Assembly: GCA_018340805.1 (NCBI GenBank)
Contig: JACMZG010001870.1
Coordinates: 19,139,558 to 19,203,557, forward strand
From: Microvelia longipes
Taxonomy: Eukaryota > Arthropoda > Insecta > Hemiptera > Veliidae
DNA length: 64,000 nt
Direction: 5' to 3'
Numbering within the stretch: the first letter of the stretch is position 1; each line of letters starts with the position of its first letter. A model generated the notes under the pieces. The model worked only from the letters and a program-made list of their open reading frames with translations, was not told the origin of the DNA and did not search any database. Of this stretch, positions 24,841 to 36,582 are shown one piece after another. A program made the translations under genes and the position numbers.

Positions 24841-26340
24841 AACAAAAAAAAAAATCATGGTAGATATCAGAAAAACCAAAAATGCTGTAAGTAAAATGTT
24901 TTTGGGGTAATGAGTAGAATGTAACCGCTTTTGCGATTAATTAGTAATAAATAATAAGAGCGACTAATAATGAACAATGCCGATTTCGGAATGACAGTTT
25001 TGTATATTCTATGGGATAAATATGCGCATGTCCTATGAAAAATCCGAAAAAATTAAAGAAGTAGTAATCTAGACTTTACTTATTAAAAGGAATAAGTCAA
25101 CTAAGTTAAACTTTGTTAACCTCCGTGTCAGAATTTTTCTCCACAATAGTATTCAATAGTGCAAGAACTCGTAATGAAACTCTTGTGAGAGGTTAATAAC
25201 AATTTAATTTACTATCAGAATTCTCAACAAAGAATAATTTAGTGAGTGGTTACGAAGCAATAACAGTTGACGCTCTGGGACTCAATAAATTACTATAAAA
25301 CTCTAAAGAGAACAACCAAATTCTTTGCAGTTTCCAGTTATATCTGGTATCTAATTTTACAAATATTTATCACTTGTAATTAAAATAAAAACAAAGAATG
25401 AGAAAAACAATAATGTTTGATTGCGTCCTGCACAATGGGTAAGCAAGAATAAGGCGAGCCTTAGTTTTAAAACTCAAGTATACGAAGAAATTCTTAAACC
25501 AATCACAGCATCAAAGAATAACTGCATTCTCCTTGATCCCAAAAATAGATTTGAGGTAATATGATTTAGAGTTGTTTAAACTCTTCAGGCCTTTTCGTCT
25601 ATTAAACAAACAAACAACATATGGCATAACAACCTTCATTTAAACACTAAATTTTGAACAACTACTTATTCCTAAACAGATTTTTAAAAAAGCCCAGAAT
25701 AATTTAATTTTTATGTCAGAAAAGTCCTTCAGGCTTCTAATATTTATATACCTTTAGTAACATCCTTTAAGTACCACAGAAGGAAAAAGGAAATATATGA
25801 ATCTTTACGAAGTCTTCGAAAAAATATCGAAGTTTCAAATTTACATATAAATAGACAAGAATACATCCTATCGATATTTTTTTTCTTCTCTCTTCTCCAA
25901 GGTTTTTATTATTAAACGATATTTGATTAATCGCTGTCGATCTCGAGAAATAACGCTTTTTTAACTGAGAGGATTTCTGTATGCAACTTAAGAGGCTATT
26001 TTGCCCCAGGATATAATAAACAGTTAAAAATATCAAAAGAAGTCAACTTCTACAATAAATAAAAAGTTAGTTAACAAGTATTTACATCATATAAAGAATA
26101 ATAAAATATTTATAAATAATACATAGTTTAAAAAAACAACATTGTAATTAGTTTATTTGCATTTTTGAAACTAGTTAGGTGACTTGATATAATGTTTAGT
26201 TAGCTCCATGCATAAAAAAATGGCTTTATTATTTAGGATGAAATTGCTTGTCCCATAGACTAGCCATGTAGAAAATGATGGCTTTAATTGCAAACCAATT
26301 ACTCAGTTTAGATTTTTAGAGCTATGCGAGTTCATCTAAA
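24841..26340. other. Intergenic, nothing recognised
   Basis: No supportable exon; the frame at 25767-26036 (minus) has no recognisable domain. Confidence 0.4.
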
Positions 26341-26351
26341 AATGTGCTGCA

Positions 26352-26400
26352 CTCCTGAAGATGCATCCCACAGTGGATGTGGGGTTGAGTCGTTTACAAC
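26352..26400 (+). other. Degenerate copy of hammerhead-bearing repeat
   Basis: CTGAAGATGCATCCCACAGT followed by GGATG matches the motif at 61773-61798, and the following CAACCGGAAGACAATAATC matches its downstream flank. The GAAA box is gone (GGGG), so it should not be catalytic. Confidence 0.45.
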
Positions 26401-26977
26401 CGGAAGACAATAATCCTCAAAACAAATTCCCTGGAAGACAATAAACATCGTTTTCGAAGACAGTAGTGGAAAAGGTAGATCAATAAGTAGCATCACTACT
26501 AAAAGAAATATTGTACTATTACTACATCTTGGTTTTGGACACCATGGAAAGGGACACTTTAACAATTCTGGGTAGGTTCCGCGAAATCTCTTTGGAATGG
26601 TTGATTTCTCGCTTTGCAATCTATCTCTTGCTTGATTTTGCGGGGTACTATACAATTGTTTTACCAGTAGCACTTCGAATCGTTAGCCAAATTTATTCCA
26701 TGCGCACAAAACTATGCTTATTCTTGAAAATCAGCTCTTTTTGCACTCATTAAATGCTTATTTCATGCTTATTATTAAAACGATTGAGTGCATTTCCAGC
26801 ACTAAATCAACCATTAGACCTAAAAAGACAACAATCCAGACTAAGGACATAAACAAAAACTTAGTTTTTAGTAAGGAACTTCTTCTTAATAAAGTTAATT
26901 CTTGTAACAAATTTAAATTAAGAATGTTATCTGTGCGTGCACTATCTTGTTTAGAAACAATGGCTGGAAATACATGT

Positions 26978-27108
26978 ACAGGGTATATATTGTATACAGG
27001 GTGGTACAGAGTATATATTGTATACAGGGTGGTATAGGGTATATATTGTATACAGGGTGGCACAGGGTATATATATTGTATACAGGGTGGTACAGGGTAT
27101 ATATTACA
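26978..27108 (+). repeat. 28-bp minisatellite
   Basis: About 4.5 copies of GTATACAGGGTGGTACAGGG plus TATATATT. The same sequence occurs once in reverse at 28998-29033, on the far side of the R1-like remnant. Confidence 0.9.
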
Positions 27109-27182
27109 TAAATACTTTTACCTAATCTTAATACCCAAAATTTAATACACCACAATACGCCACCAAAACTAACTTATAAAAG

Positions 27183-28640
27183 AATGAAGTCCGCAATAAC
27201 TTCATCAGGAGACCTTGCGCCGCAGCAGTTTGGTTTTAGATCAGGTCTTTCTACCATAGATGCAATAAGGCAGATCCCTGAGGCTGTCTCAGCTACAGAG
27301 AATCATAGTTCCCAATGCAAAAGAGTAGTGCATTAGACGTAAGACGTAAAATTGCTAGTAACATTAGACGTAAAGAACGCTTTTAACTCAGTTAGCTGGC
27401 GCGACATGATAAAGGCTCTCGAAGAACATTTCAAGTCACTAAAATACAGTTAAGAATATGAACGACTATCTCAATGATAGAAGCCTCCTCTATGACAAAA
27501 GATGGACAGAAAAAAAAACAAAAATTACAGCTGGTGCAGCGCAGGGATCTATCCTTGGCCCATACTTGTGGAACATAGTATATGAGGAACTTCTCAGAAT
27601 TGCTTTGCCAGATGAATTCAAATTAATCGCATATGCTGACGATATAGCAGCAATTATCATAGCCCGAGACGTAGAACTGGCCCAAATAAAGTTCAACCAA
27701 ATTATGAGAATCATATAAGATGGATGCCTAACCATGGCCTTTCCTTAGCATGAACAAAACAGAAGCCAATTCTTAAACTAAAAAGAGAATTCCTACAATG
27801 AATCCCAGTCTAAGTCGGGAACGAAGTAGTCACCAGCGAGCACTGTTAAGTACCTTGGAGTTACCATCGACGTAAAGATGAAATTCCTAGATATCTAAAA
27901 ATAGCTGCAGAAAAAACTTCACTGCGAGTGCGGGCACTTGGAAGGCTAATGTTAACATCGGAGACCCGAGAGCCAGCAAGAGAAGATACTAATGTCATCA
28001 AGTCAATCTTTATTCTATACGGAGCAGAATCTGGACCGATGTTCTTAGCAAAAAAGCTACAAAAAATTGTAGCCCGAGTCCAAAGGAAGTCAGTCTTGAG
28101 GGTAGCTTCTGCATAACGAACGTCTCCGAACCAGCTGTTTAGTCATTGCAAGCGTCATTCCCATTGACCTGCTAGCTATAGAGGCGAAAGAAGTATACGA
28201 AAGAAAATAGAAGCAAATCATAACATATGAAAAGAAGAAAGAGATAAAACCATGGGGCGGTGGCAACTTCATGGGATGAGGAGACAAGAGGCTGCTGGAC
28301 ATGGGCCTGATTAAAGATATCAAATCATGGGTAGATCGAACGCATGGAGAAGTAGGCTTTACATAACACAGCTCCTTAGTGGGCACGGATATTTTAGTCC
28401 TACTTGCACAAAATCGGGAAACATCAGCTTCTAATTGTCTCTATTGCCCGGTCTCATTGACAAGTAGAACATACTTTTGATTGTACTAAATGGACCAACG
28501 AGATAAATCTAACCAATGATATATGAGCCATCAACCGACCCCAATAGTAAAATGTCATGCTGAAAAGCGAGGACTTGTGGGAAATGATCAATCTTTTGCT
28601 GAGACCATGCCTCGAGCTAAAAAAGTGATTTAGACAATGT
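27183..28640 (+). pseudogene. R1-clade non-LTR retrotransposon ORF2 remnant
   Basis: This encodes pieces of a reverse transcriptase in several frames, broken by stops and frameshifts. In order: QQFGFRSGLSTIDAIRQ (RT block 2), LDVKNAFNSVSW (block A with the first catalytic Asp, ~27364), AAQGSILGPYLWN (block B), AYADDIAAIII (YADD catalytic box, ~27625), a HGLSLA block, LRVRALGRLM and ILYGAE in the thumb region, and a QLLSGHGYF-like downstream segment with a Cys/His-type tail. The HG.SLA and LSGHGYF-type blocks point to the R1 clade. The element is 5'-truncated: no ORF1 or endonuclease is present. It is dead. Confidence 0.85.
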
Positions 28641-28675
28641 TATATAGGAGGACTTTACCAATACTCTAGTTATAA

Positions 28676-28990
28676 TTTATTTATTTATTTATTATTTTTA
28701 TTTTTATTATTTATTTATTATTATTTTTTTGTCAGGTTTTGGGGTTGGTTCTTGGCGTTGCAATTTCCTTGCAACGTCTGGACCACTATAAAGCTTCGAC
28801 AAAAGGGGAATAGGGGGTAAGATGGGAGGAAGCGGAAGGCTCAAGATAAGATCTAGCCTGAACTAATGTGAATAACGGTTCAGGCTAGGTTTAAGGGACC
28901 CTGAGTCCAACACTGTTGACAACCGCTGTCTTGGTGCGTAAATGCATTTCTCTCTCTCTCTTTGGTAACATTTTTCCCGCAAGAAAAATT
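28676..28990 (+). repeat. 3' region of the R1-like remnant
   Basis: A TTTA/TTAT-rich run (28676-28728) is followed by a GC-richer block with the hairpin GCGTTGCAA/TTGCAACGT near 28757-28780, and ends in (TC)n at 28950-28962. It is probably the 3' UTR; the TTTA run may mark the element's end or a second insertion. Confidence 0.45.
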
Positions 28991-28997
28991 TTGCCAG

Positions 28998-29033
28998 AAA
29001 AAAACCCACCCTGTATACAATATATACTCTAGG
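28998..29033 (-). repeat. Inverted copy of the 26978 unit
   Basis: CCACCCTGTATACAATATAT is the reverse complement of the minisatellite unit at 26978-27108. The pair could be the ends of one element carrying the R1-like remnant, or two unrelated insertions. Confidence 0.55.
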
Positions 29034-29044
29034 GAACACTTTAA

Positions 29045-30094
29045 ATAGACCAAAATTAATACCATACAAATATGAAAAAATAGGGACCTAAACGTTTAAA
29101 AATAATATTTTAAATATTTCAGAACAGAGCGGAAAATGTTTTTGATGATACTCTATCTTTTGGGGAGTTATGGTATAATAAATCTATATTAAAATTAATC
29201 GCTCTCGCGTAAGAGCGATAAATTTGGGATCATTTTGCATGTAGGAATGTACATGGGCATTAGGCTAATTCAAAAGGCGAATATACAAAATTGGTTAAGG
29301 CTGCAGGTGCGTAAAATTAAAAGTAAAGGAAGAATAAGAATAAAATAAGAAGTCGTCAAAACTAGGGGGTCCAGCTTCAGGGAGGACCACAGCAGCGCCG
29401 GTCCCCTAAGGTAGCGGAAAAAACATTAAGCTTGTCGGTTATAATCGGTTTGACTCGTGTATTTCCAGTGGGACAAAAAATTGAATTTTCCTTTTGACAA
29501 TTTCTTTTAAACTCCTTTTAATTTTGCATCCAATGAGGCATAAGTACATGCTTTTACTATTTGTGTTACGTATCTATACAAAACATTTTTAAATACTCCA
29601 GAACGCCGAGTTTTTGACTCTGTAGCAGGACATTTTTTCCTTGGGCACATTTTAGCAGGACATTGGCAGGGGCATTAGACAGGACATTGGACAGGACATT
29701 GGACAGGATATTTTTTCCTAGGGTACATTTTTAATTAATTGGAAAAAAACGGAAAGTATGCCACGCTGTGCTGTTTTGTGATGACCCGATACAGCTCGAA
29801 GAGCTAATTTTTTGCCAATTTCCAAAAGATCTGTAAAAAGGCGGGGGAGGAAGTGTCATGTGTTTCCACTAATTTGGTGGACCAGCGCTAGTTGGATGTC
29901 AAAGGTAGGAGGAGAGGGAAGTTGGCAATCTTGCCGTATAGGGTTTTTTTGTTTGATCTAAAAGACGCGCCTTTTAAAGATAATGTGAGTTGTTAGCTTT
30001 CATTTTTGATTTGACGGGGCGAAACGTTTGTTTGCTTTTCTTTTTAATTTAGTGGGGCGAAACGCTGTTGCGTGTCTAAATAGTACAGAATGTG

Positions 30095-30096
<2 letters not shown>
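29045..30096. other. Intergenic, mixed composition
   Basis: Mostly unrecognised. 29350-29420 and 29740-29930 are noticeably GC-richer, possibly transposon or transcript remnants, with no usable open frame. Confidence 0.35.
29640..29712 (+). repeat. Short ACAGGACATTGG tandem repeat
   Basis: Four imperfect copies of (A/G)ACAGGACATTGG flanked by direct repeats of ATTTTTTCCT(T/A)GGG. Confidence 0.75.

Positions 30097-30147
<51 letters not shown>
30097..30147. repeat. (TA)n microsatellite
   Basis: A TA array inside the frame 30028-30258, which is therefore not taken as a gene. Confidence 0.95.
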
Positions 30148-30149
30148 GA

Positions 30150-30661
30150 TACAAGTGCCATCAAACTTATATTTAAGAAAATACCTATTGATAACATCTC
30201 TCTTACCTCAAAAACCGGATATTTATATTTAAGTGTATTAATTACTTGCTTATTTTAAATTAATATACATATTTTAAAACTTCATTAATTATAAATAATT
30301 TTAATGAGTTATTATACTTTTTCTGATAAATACTTGAACTTATTTTTTTAAATAAGACAAAAGAATGAAAGGGTCCTAATAGTTTAACAGGAAGATTGAT
30401 AAGGGATCTCAGGATGAAAATGAAAGGAACTGTGCTTCATGAAAACAATGGAAATTTTATCCTAAGATACGTTTTATAATAACTGTAACAGTTAATGTTA
30501 CCTAATATATTAAACATAACATGGAGATCGATTCATCTTTCTTTTTAGAGCGATTTAAATATTACATGCTATAAAGTTACCTCCTTTCAGCTTGGTTCGT
30601 AGCTTTAAGATATGAAAAGAAATAAGAAGGATATTGAGGAACAAAATTTAGACAGATTTAG
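30150..30661. other. Intergenic, nothing recognised
   Basis: A+T-rich, no gene or repeat recognised. Confidence 0.45.
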
Positions 30662-30968
30662 ACAATGGGCATTAACAAGGTTGATTTTTGTACCAAGTTA
30701 CATCTTGATCGTTATCGTGTCCCATAAAAACGTCTAGGACACAAAAATCTCGTACAACACACACACACACACACACACACACATTATATATATATATATA
30801 TAATATATATAATATATAATATATATATATATATATATATAATATTATATTACATTTTTTGATCCGGGTGACCTTCCTTCCAAAAAAATAATTTACCTTC
30901 TCCCACTCCCTTTCTCCATGAACTCAATCTTATAAGCTCATTTTTTCTTTTAAAATTCGCTAAAAGAT
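30662..30968 (+). mobile_element. Family X repeat, copy 2
   Basis: Same order of blocks as 13186-13500, with an (AC)n run (30757-30781) added before the TA array (30782-30851), followed by GACCTTCCTTCC and TCCATGAACTCAAT. The equivalent position of the TA array supports its being part of the element. Confidence 0.65.
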
Positions 30969-33059
30969 AAAATTAAGCTTATCATGCATGTATAGTTAAT
31001 CGAATCTAAAGAGAAAACAATCAGAGATTATTAGAGAACAACAAATCTAGATCTAAACAAATTTAGATCGTGTACATAAGATCTAGTAGTCCTTTGATGA
31101 GTCACTTAATTACTTTACCTGTTATCAACTGAGTAACTGCCTTTTGGCTAGTTATTTCTTAAAAATAAAAGGAGCAATTACGAAAATTATACTGATCTTA
31201 TCGGGTACTGGAGTATAAGACACCTGATGGCTTTGAACTTGTTTTATGAATGCTGATTCTCGGAATAATTAATACAACCTGAATCTGATTTCCGGTGAGG
31301 GAGATAGATAAACGTGTTTTATATAAAATCTTCCAATAAGATAATGAATGAATGACAACGGGATTCTAAATATAGAACAATACGTAACAAAGAGGAAGTC
31401 CTTGAGGTAATGAGCAACAGGTCCTCACAGCTTCTTCTCGGAGGGATGACCAACGTTTTAAATCAGAATTTGCACCACTTACAGGCCAAATCATGTATTC
31501 GGAAGTAATTGGAGGTGGACGGAGGCGGTTGTGATTAATGAGAGGCGGCCAGATGTTCTATAAGGCGCGGTTTCCATTGCCACGTCACATCCTGCTAGCA
31601 CGAGCTCTTATAAAAATCTCCGTGGGTGGAACTTGTATCAAGTCTTTCCTCTGACCACTCACTCTCTCCTACTTCTCATATACGTGAAGAAGGCAAGCAA
31701 CATGTTGATCCAACGAAATGTCACTCTTTGGACCATCATAGCTCCTTTACCAGGACCTACATGACAAGTATAATTTTTTTAAAGCACGAGCTATAAAAAA
31801 TATCCTTCCTCATTTCTTAAGTTATACTTTAAAGGCACGTGTGGCCACCGACAATAAAAATAAAACTTCTGTTGGTCCTTCTATTAAAAGATATACTATA
31901 TTCTATTCTTTTTCTATTAAATCTAAGATTTTTAATCAATTACATCCCAACAAAACCTAAACCAACAAACAAAAGAGTCGCTGTAAATATACTGGTCACG
32001 ACTGAGAAAATAATCAAACTTATAAAACTAAGTTACAGTATAATAGTTTAAAACGTGAAACTTAAAAAGTACTATCAGATCTTCTAGACAATGATAATCA
32101 GTTAGAACTGAATTTACTACAAAGTAAACAGTATAAACTCTATAAACCAGAGATCTAACTCATGAAAGCTCGCGAACCATTTTGAACCACTCTCAATCCA
32201 TCAGGGACCGAATAGATCCACCCCGCTCTATAGCAGGATTATTATATAGTTAATTTTTTATTGCATTATCTTGCTAAATATGGAAATAAGCTATGGATAA
32301 AATATCTAGTGCAAGGGTTCTTTTTAAATATGCCAGATTCATCCCGCATTCAACCTATCTTTCTTCTATTATGTCTTCAGACAACATCATTCCTCCTTAA
32401 CGATCATAACTCGACCAAAACCATTTTGAGGAACTACCAACTACAACTATATTTTTTAATTCAAAAGTGTAATAAATATGCTTATTTGAGCCTCCTAAAT
32501 TGCCCCATTGCCTATACGTGAGACGTTTAGGAAAATTAGGATTCCGGAAGGAAGAAAGTTGTAATTTAAATATAGATGAAACGTTTCTAAGCCCTACCAA
32601 TAGTCTGAAAAATTCTTTATTTTTATAATTTTTTACTTTTCCTCATGCATGCAGTAGGTTTATAAGAAAAGATATTCCAACTGAATTACGTGTTTTAGGT
32701 GTTTTTAATACCTCCTTTATGATTTTTACCAAGTTTTCTGTCTTTATGTGTGTGGTCTCTAATCAACATAGATCCCTCACATCAGATTACATTGCGTTCG
32801 ATGTAGCCCGCGGCGTCGGCTCTGGGGCCACATTGTTCTTGTCTATTGTTAGGTTGTCGTATTACTCGTAGTCTTTGCAAGTGGCATACTGCAACAACTA
32901 TCAGTAATTTTCCAAATATAAAAGGCAAAAACCGTGCGTTGTTTACATGAATTGAATACATGTCAAACGATAAAAATCTATATTAATATTGAAAGATACA
33001 TATAAAATATATATATCTTTTTTGTTACTCCGTCATTTTGTTTGCCTTATAAAGTAGAA
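30969..33059. other. Mostly unrecognised; one promoter-like island
   Basis: Frames at 31839-32051, 32261-32521 and 32397-32600 (minus) have no recognisable domain. 31400-31760 is GC-richer than its surroundings and includes the promoter-like site listed separately. Confidence 0.35.
31609..31641 (+). promoter_or_regulatory. Possible TATA + initiator core promoter
   Basis: TATAAAAA starts at 31609 and an initiator-like TCAAGT lies with its A about 31 bp downstream (31640). An ATG in fair context (GCAACATG) follows at 31701 but opens only 20 codons before TGA. A first exon or a non-coding transcript is possible; no downstream exon was identified. Confidence 0.3.
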
Positions 33060-33262
33060 GATGTATTTCACCATAAATACGCTAGGAATACAATGATAAC
33101 AAACACACTTGCACAATACATACAATACACACATACAGACTAAGATCTTAGTGAAAACTACTGAGGAGGTTTTTAAACACCTGGAACGGATAATTACAGT
33201 TTAATTCCGGTTTTAGAATAATTTGCTACTAAAATACTTTTCCTGTATGCCTAAGGTATAAA
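33060..33262 (+). mobile_element. Family Y, 3' fragment
   Basis: Diverged copy from CATAAATACGCTAGGAATAC through CACACATACAGAC and AACACCTGGAACGGATAATT to the tail GCCTAAGGTATAAAT. Confidence 0.65.
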
Positions 33263-33846
33263 TAGGGGAAGTTGAAATCATATTCAATCTACAAATAATA
33301 CAAGATCGTTACTTATAGGCATTACTGCTCAACAGATTCTGTCTAATCACTAAGCGTAATTTCCTTTTGAAAATTTGCTAAAAACTGGAAAATTAGTCGA
33401 ATATTTTCATTATGTAAGAGGGAAATACGCTAATGAAAATACACTAGTCTTTTAAATTTAAAACTAAATCAATTTTAATGATTTATTATTTTTTAAGAAA
33501 TTTTTGCAGAAAATAATTGTTAAATGTAAATTAATGAAAAATGTTAATTTCTTTAATGAATAAATATTAATTTAATTGTTTTTGGTGATAATTAGTATTC
33601 ATAAAATTGATAACATATTCGATGTAAAATTAATTCTAGACATGGATATAATGCTTTGGAAATGAAATTGAAAAATTTCTACATTAAATCAATAGTGATT
33701 TATTAATAGCATTTATTAACAGATAATTAATTTTAATTCGCAGAATTCCTTCAATTTGTTTGAAATCGGTTCCCGGAAGCCAATGTTATGTACATAGATA
33801 ATGTCCATTTAAATAAAAGAGCTCGTATGATTTACAGACAATTCGA
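33263..33846. other. Upstream flank of the cystine-knot gene
   Basis: Very A+T-rich upstream region, likely to include the gene's regulatory DNA. No specific factor site can be assigned with confidence. Confidence 0.4.
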
Positions 33847-33882
33847 TATAAAAGACAAAATTCATATTGACTATAGCTCAGT
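33847..33882 (+). promoter_or_regulatory. Core promoter of the cystine-knot gene (TATA + TCAGT)
   Basis: TATAAAAG begins at 33847. The arthropod initiator TCAGT is at 33878-33882, placing its A (33880) 33 bp downstream, the standard spacing. The predicted 5' UTR is ~62 nt and runs into the ATG at 33942. Confidence 0.8.
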
Positions 33883-33941
33883 CTCAAAAATATTTCAAAA
33901 TAAAATTTTTACATACATACGAGTTAAAAAACAACATTAAA

Positions 33942-34025
33942 ATGAAATTAGCTTTTCTAATTTTAGCAATAGCGTTTGTGATTGGATCGGTGTCAGCCCA
34001 AAATTGTCTGGGTTCAGGGAAATTG
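33942..34025 (+). CDS. Secreted six-cysteine knottin-like peptide, exon 1
   Basis: Exon 1 encodes residues 1-28 of a predicted 64-residue precursor. Residues 1-19 are a textbook signal peptide: Met-Lys start, hydrophobic core, small residues before a cleavage site after Ala19. The mature chain begins Gln20 and contains the first cysteine (Cys22). The exon ends in phase 0 at TTG followed by the donor GTAAGT. This ATG is chosen over the upstream in-frame opening (33867) because it starts the signal peptide and lies just after the predicted transcription start. Without exon 2 the frame runs into the TA repeat, so intron removal is required. Family-level function (defence, antimicrobial or toxin-like) is inference. 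Confidence 0.85.
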
Positions 34026-34081
34026 GTAAGTAAAAATTATTTTAAAATTTTAGGAAGTAATAACATAAAATATAAATTCTG

Positions 34082-34090
34082 CATATATAT

Positions 34091-34141
<51 letters not shown>

Positions 34142-34188
34142 ATATATATATATATATATATTATGTGTGTGTGTGTTGTGTGTGTGTA
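34082..34188. repeat. (TA)n/(TG)n microsatellite in intron
   Basis: A TA array followed by TGTGTGTG runs, ~55 bp after the splice donor. Confidence 0.95.
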
Positions 34189-34763
34189 ATCAATATTTTA
34201 TGAGGAAATAATTTTAACGTATTGCGGTATTTGCTGGTGTGACATGGAATGAAAAATTATGTTAGTGTATATATGAGAATAGAGTATATATGTAACACCC
34301 TTTACACACTTTTTTCGTGAAGAAAGAGGGTAAATATAAAAAATAGTCGGAGAGTTGATTTCCATTTTTTAGTAAATTAGGCCGAAATTGGAGAAATAAG
34401 TTTAAATGTTTTAATTTTAATCAATAAAAAAATCCAATTTAAAAACTTAGCCCCTTATGTCCTCACCTGCAACGTTAAAACAGGGCTTAAATTGAGCAGA
34501 TGAAAAATAATAAAAATATGAATTTTTTTTACCTAGAAACCTAACATCTTTTAAGGAATAATAAGAAACAATCTCTCCACTGGCCACAATTCAACGACTG
34601 AGCCAGCTTTCAGACTTAACAGTCCCAATCCATCAGTGCCTTACCAATAAAGTATAAAATCATCTTACAAAAACTATACAAAGGCAAAAAAGATAAATGA
34701 AAAATTACAAGACATTAAAAACATCCAATGATTAATAAATTAAAAGTATTCTATAAAAGATAA

Positions 34764-34878
<115 letters not shown>

Positions 34879-35016
34879 TATGTATACAAACTAAAAAGAT
34901 AATAAATGCATAACAAAATATAAAATATAATTGTAGAATAAAATAAAAGATAATTAGATAAAACAAAATGGAAATAGAAAAAACATTAAAAGATAAAATA
35001 AATTTAAAAAAAACCT

Positions 35017-35716
35017 CGGGTACAGGGTAACTCGGAACTTTCCTCATCACATCGGATTCGCAACGCTCATCATCCCTACTTCCGACTCGCTTTGCTCGTC
35101 CTCTGAATATACAATTCGTCAAATGTATACTGCAAACCTCTCCGGACTCGCTTCGCTCATCCTCAGATAGTAAATACACTAGTATCATTCTCGCAGTCAC
35201 CTATCCAGGCACTAACCATGCTCGATGCTGATTATAACTTATAGTACCAAATTTAACTCGAATAGATTGTTTTCCGATTTTTACAATTTTTTAAAAATAA
35301 TACACAAGTCATGTGATAAAAATTTAACTACTGCTGATAATGAGATAAAACTTGGCACATACGTTAGTCTTATACATGTCTACATGCGTGCCAAATTTTA
35401 ATTCGATCGCATCATGTTTCCGCGTTTTATGATTTTTTCGATAATGACGTCATAAAAAATATTTGCTGTAATTGTCATAAATTTATTTCTGAATAGAACA
35501 ACCACAGCGGTAGACTGATTTTCGTGCAAAGTTTCAATTCAAGCATAAACATTCTGGGAGCTACAATGCTAACAGACTCACACATACACATACAGACAGA
35601 CAACTTTGCGAAAACCACTTAGGAGGTTATAAAAACACCTAAAACGGAAAAATAAAGAGACATCCAGTTTCGTTTTTTTAGCAAACAATAATTTTTCTAT
35701 ATACTTACGGTATAAA
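35017..35716 (+). mobile_element. Family Y, near full-length copy in intron
   Basis: Begins CGGGTACAGGGTAACTCGGA, has three hairpins (35048-35070, ~35083-35103, 35139-35163), the conserved CTACATGCGTGCCAAATTTT, AATGACGTCATAAA and ATACAGACAGACAAC, and ends ATATACTTACGGTATAAAT. It lies in sense orientation in the intron. Confidence 0.8.
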
Positions 35717-35960
35717 TGAGAAATGAAATTAAAAGATACAGAGAAAAGAAAACTCCCGGCGAGATGCGAAGAAATTCTTTGTTGGTTAAGCACTGATGAT
35801 GATTGTTAAGTCTGAAAAGCCCTGGCTATAAATTATAACATCACTGCATATAGATATTTGTTTCTTATTTTTCCCTTATATTTGGACTCCACAACTTTAT
35901 TTTTTATTAAGGTATTTTAGTTTAAGTTTAGTGCTATAGTTCATGAATTGAATGTTTCAG

Positions 35961-36071
35961 TGTGCTGAAGGAATTAAGCAGAAGGGATTATGCTGCAAAG
36001 GATATACTTGTACTGTTGACTTTTTCTCTGGAACTCCAGCCAAAGCTTACTGCTATAAACCACCGTTTTAA
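35961..36071 (+). CDS. Secreted six-cysteine knottin-like peptide, exon 2
   Basis: Exon 2 encodes residues 29-64 and the TAA stop. It follows the acceptor TTTCAG and opens directly with Cys29. Across both exons the cysteines are at 22, 29, 39, 40, 45 and 59, giving C-x6-C-x9-CC-x4-C-x13-C. This is the inhibitor-cystine-knot framework with an adjacent Cys3-Cys4 pair, as in insect and other arthropod knottins. The mature peptide is about 45 residues, with several lysines, and ends in an aromatic after a Pro-Pro pair. The disulfide pattern (1-4, 2-5, 3-6) is expected from the family and not shown here. AATACA and ATTAAA variants 3' of the stop (~36100-36120) may serve for polyadenylation. Confidence 0.85.
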   Translation, partial: CAEGIKQKGLCCKGYTCTVDFFSGTPAKAYCYKPPF

Positions 36072-36171
36072 ATCATGATTTTTTTTCAAATATTATATCT
36101 GTAATACAATCCGTATTAAATGTTCCTGACTATAATAATATCCTATAATATAATTTAAAAATCATATTAGG

Positions 36172-36375
36172 AGGGTACAGGTACCTTGGCGCATTTTCTC
36201 ATCTGAGGATAAGCGAAGCCAGTCCAAAACCGTGCTGCTGTATTAATTTGGCGATTTGTGTATTCTGAGGACGATCGAAGCGAATCCGACGTAGTTATGA
36301 TAAGCGTGGCGAATATGAAGTAAAGAGGATGAGCGATGCGAGTCCAATGCGTGGTACCCGACGGTACCAATCCTG
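36172..36375 (-). mobile_element. Family Y, hairpin-region fragment
   Basis: Contains three GCGAAGC-type hairpins (GGATAAGCGAAGCCAGTCC, GGACGATCGAAGCGAATCC, GGATGAGCGATGCGAGTCC) and is bounded by GGGTAC-type sequences on both sides. It has only the hairpin-bearing half. Confidence 0.6.
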
Positions 36376-36479
36376 AAGGGTACCTCGGGACTCTTCTTCA
36401 AACACCAGACTTTTTTTGCATGCACTGTAGTGGAAAGCGTGCGTTAATTTTAATTTACTTACACTATTAGTTTATCAAT

Positions 36480-36520
36480 ATACATTTCCTACCATTAGGA
36501 ATGTAGGAAATGTATATTTG
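36480..36520. repeat. Short inverted repeat
   Basis: ATACATTTCCTACATT is followed after a few bases by the reverse copy AATGTAGGAAATGTAT, forming a strong hairpin. Confidence 0.8.
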
Positions 36521-36549
36521 ATACATACATTTTCACTTAAGACTAGACT

Positions 36550-36551
36550 AG

Positions 36552-36582
<31 letters not shown>

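Noticed and set aside
26332..26673. 113-codon minus-strand frame
   Set aside because: Overlaps the degenerate hammerhead-bearing repeat; no domain recognised and an opposite-strand frame overlaps it.
29395..29450. CCTAAGGTAGCG followed by CTTGTCGG, resembling a conserved bacterial/organellar 23S rRNA region
   Set aside because: The match is short, spacing differs, and neighbouring rRNA sequence is absent; treated as chance.
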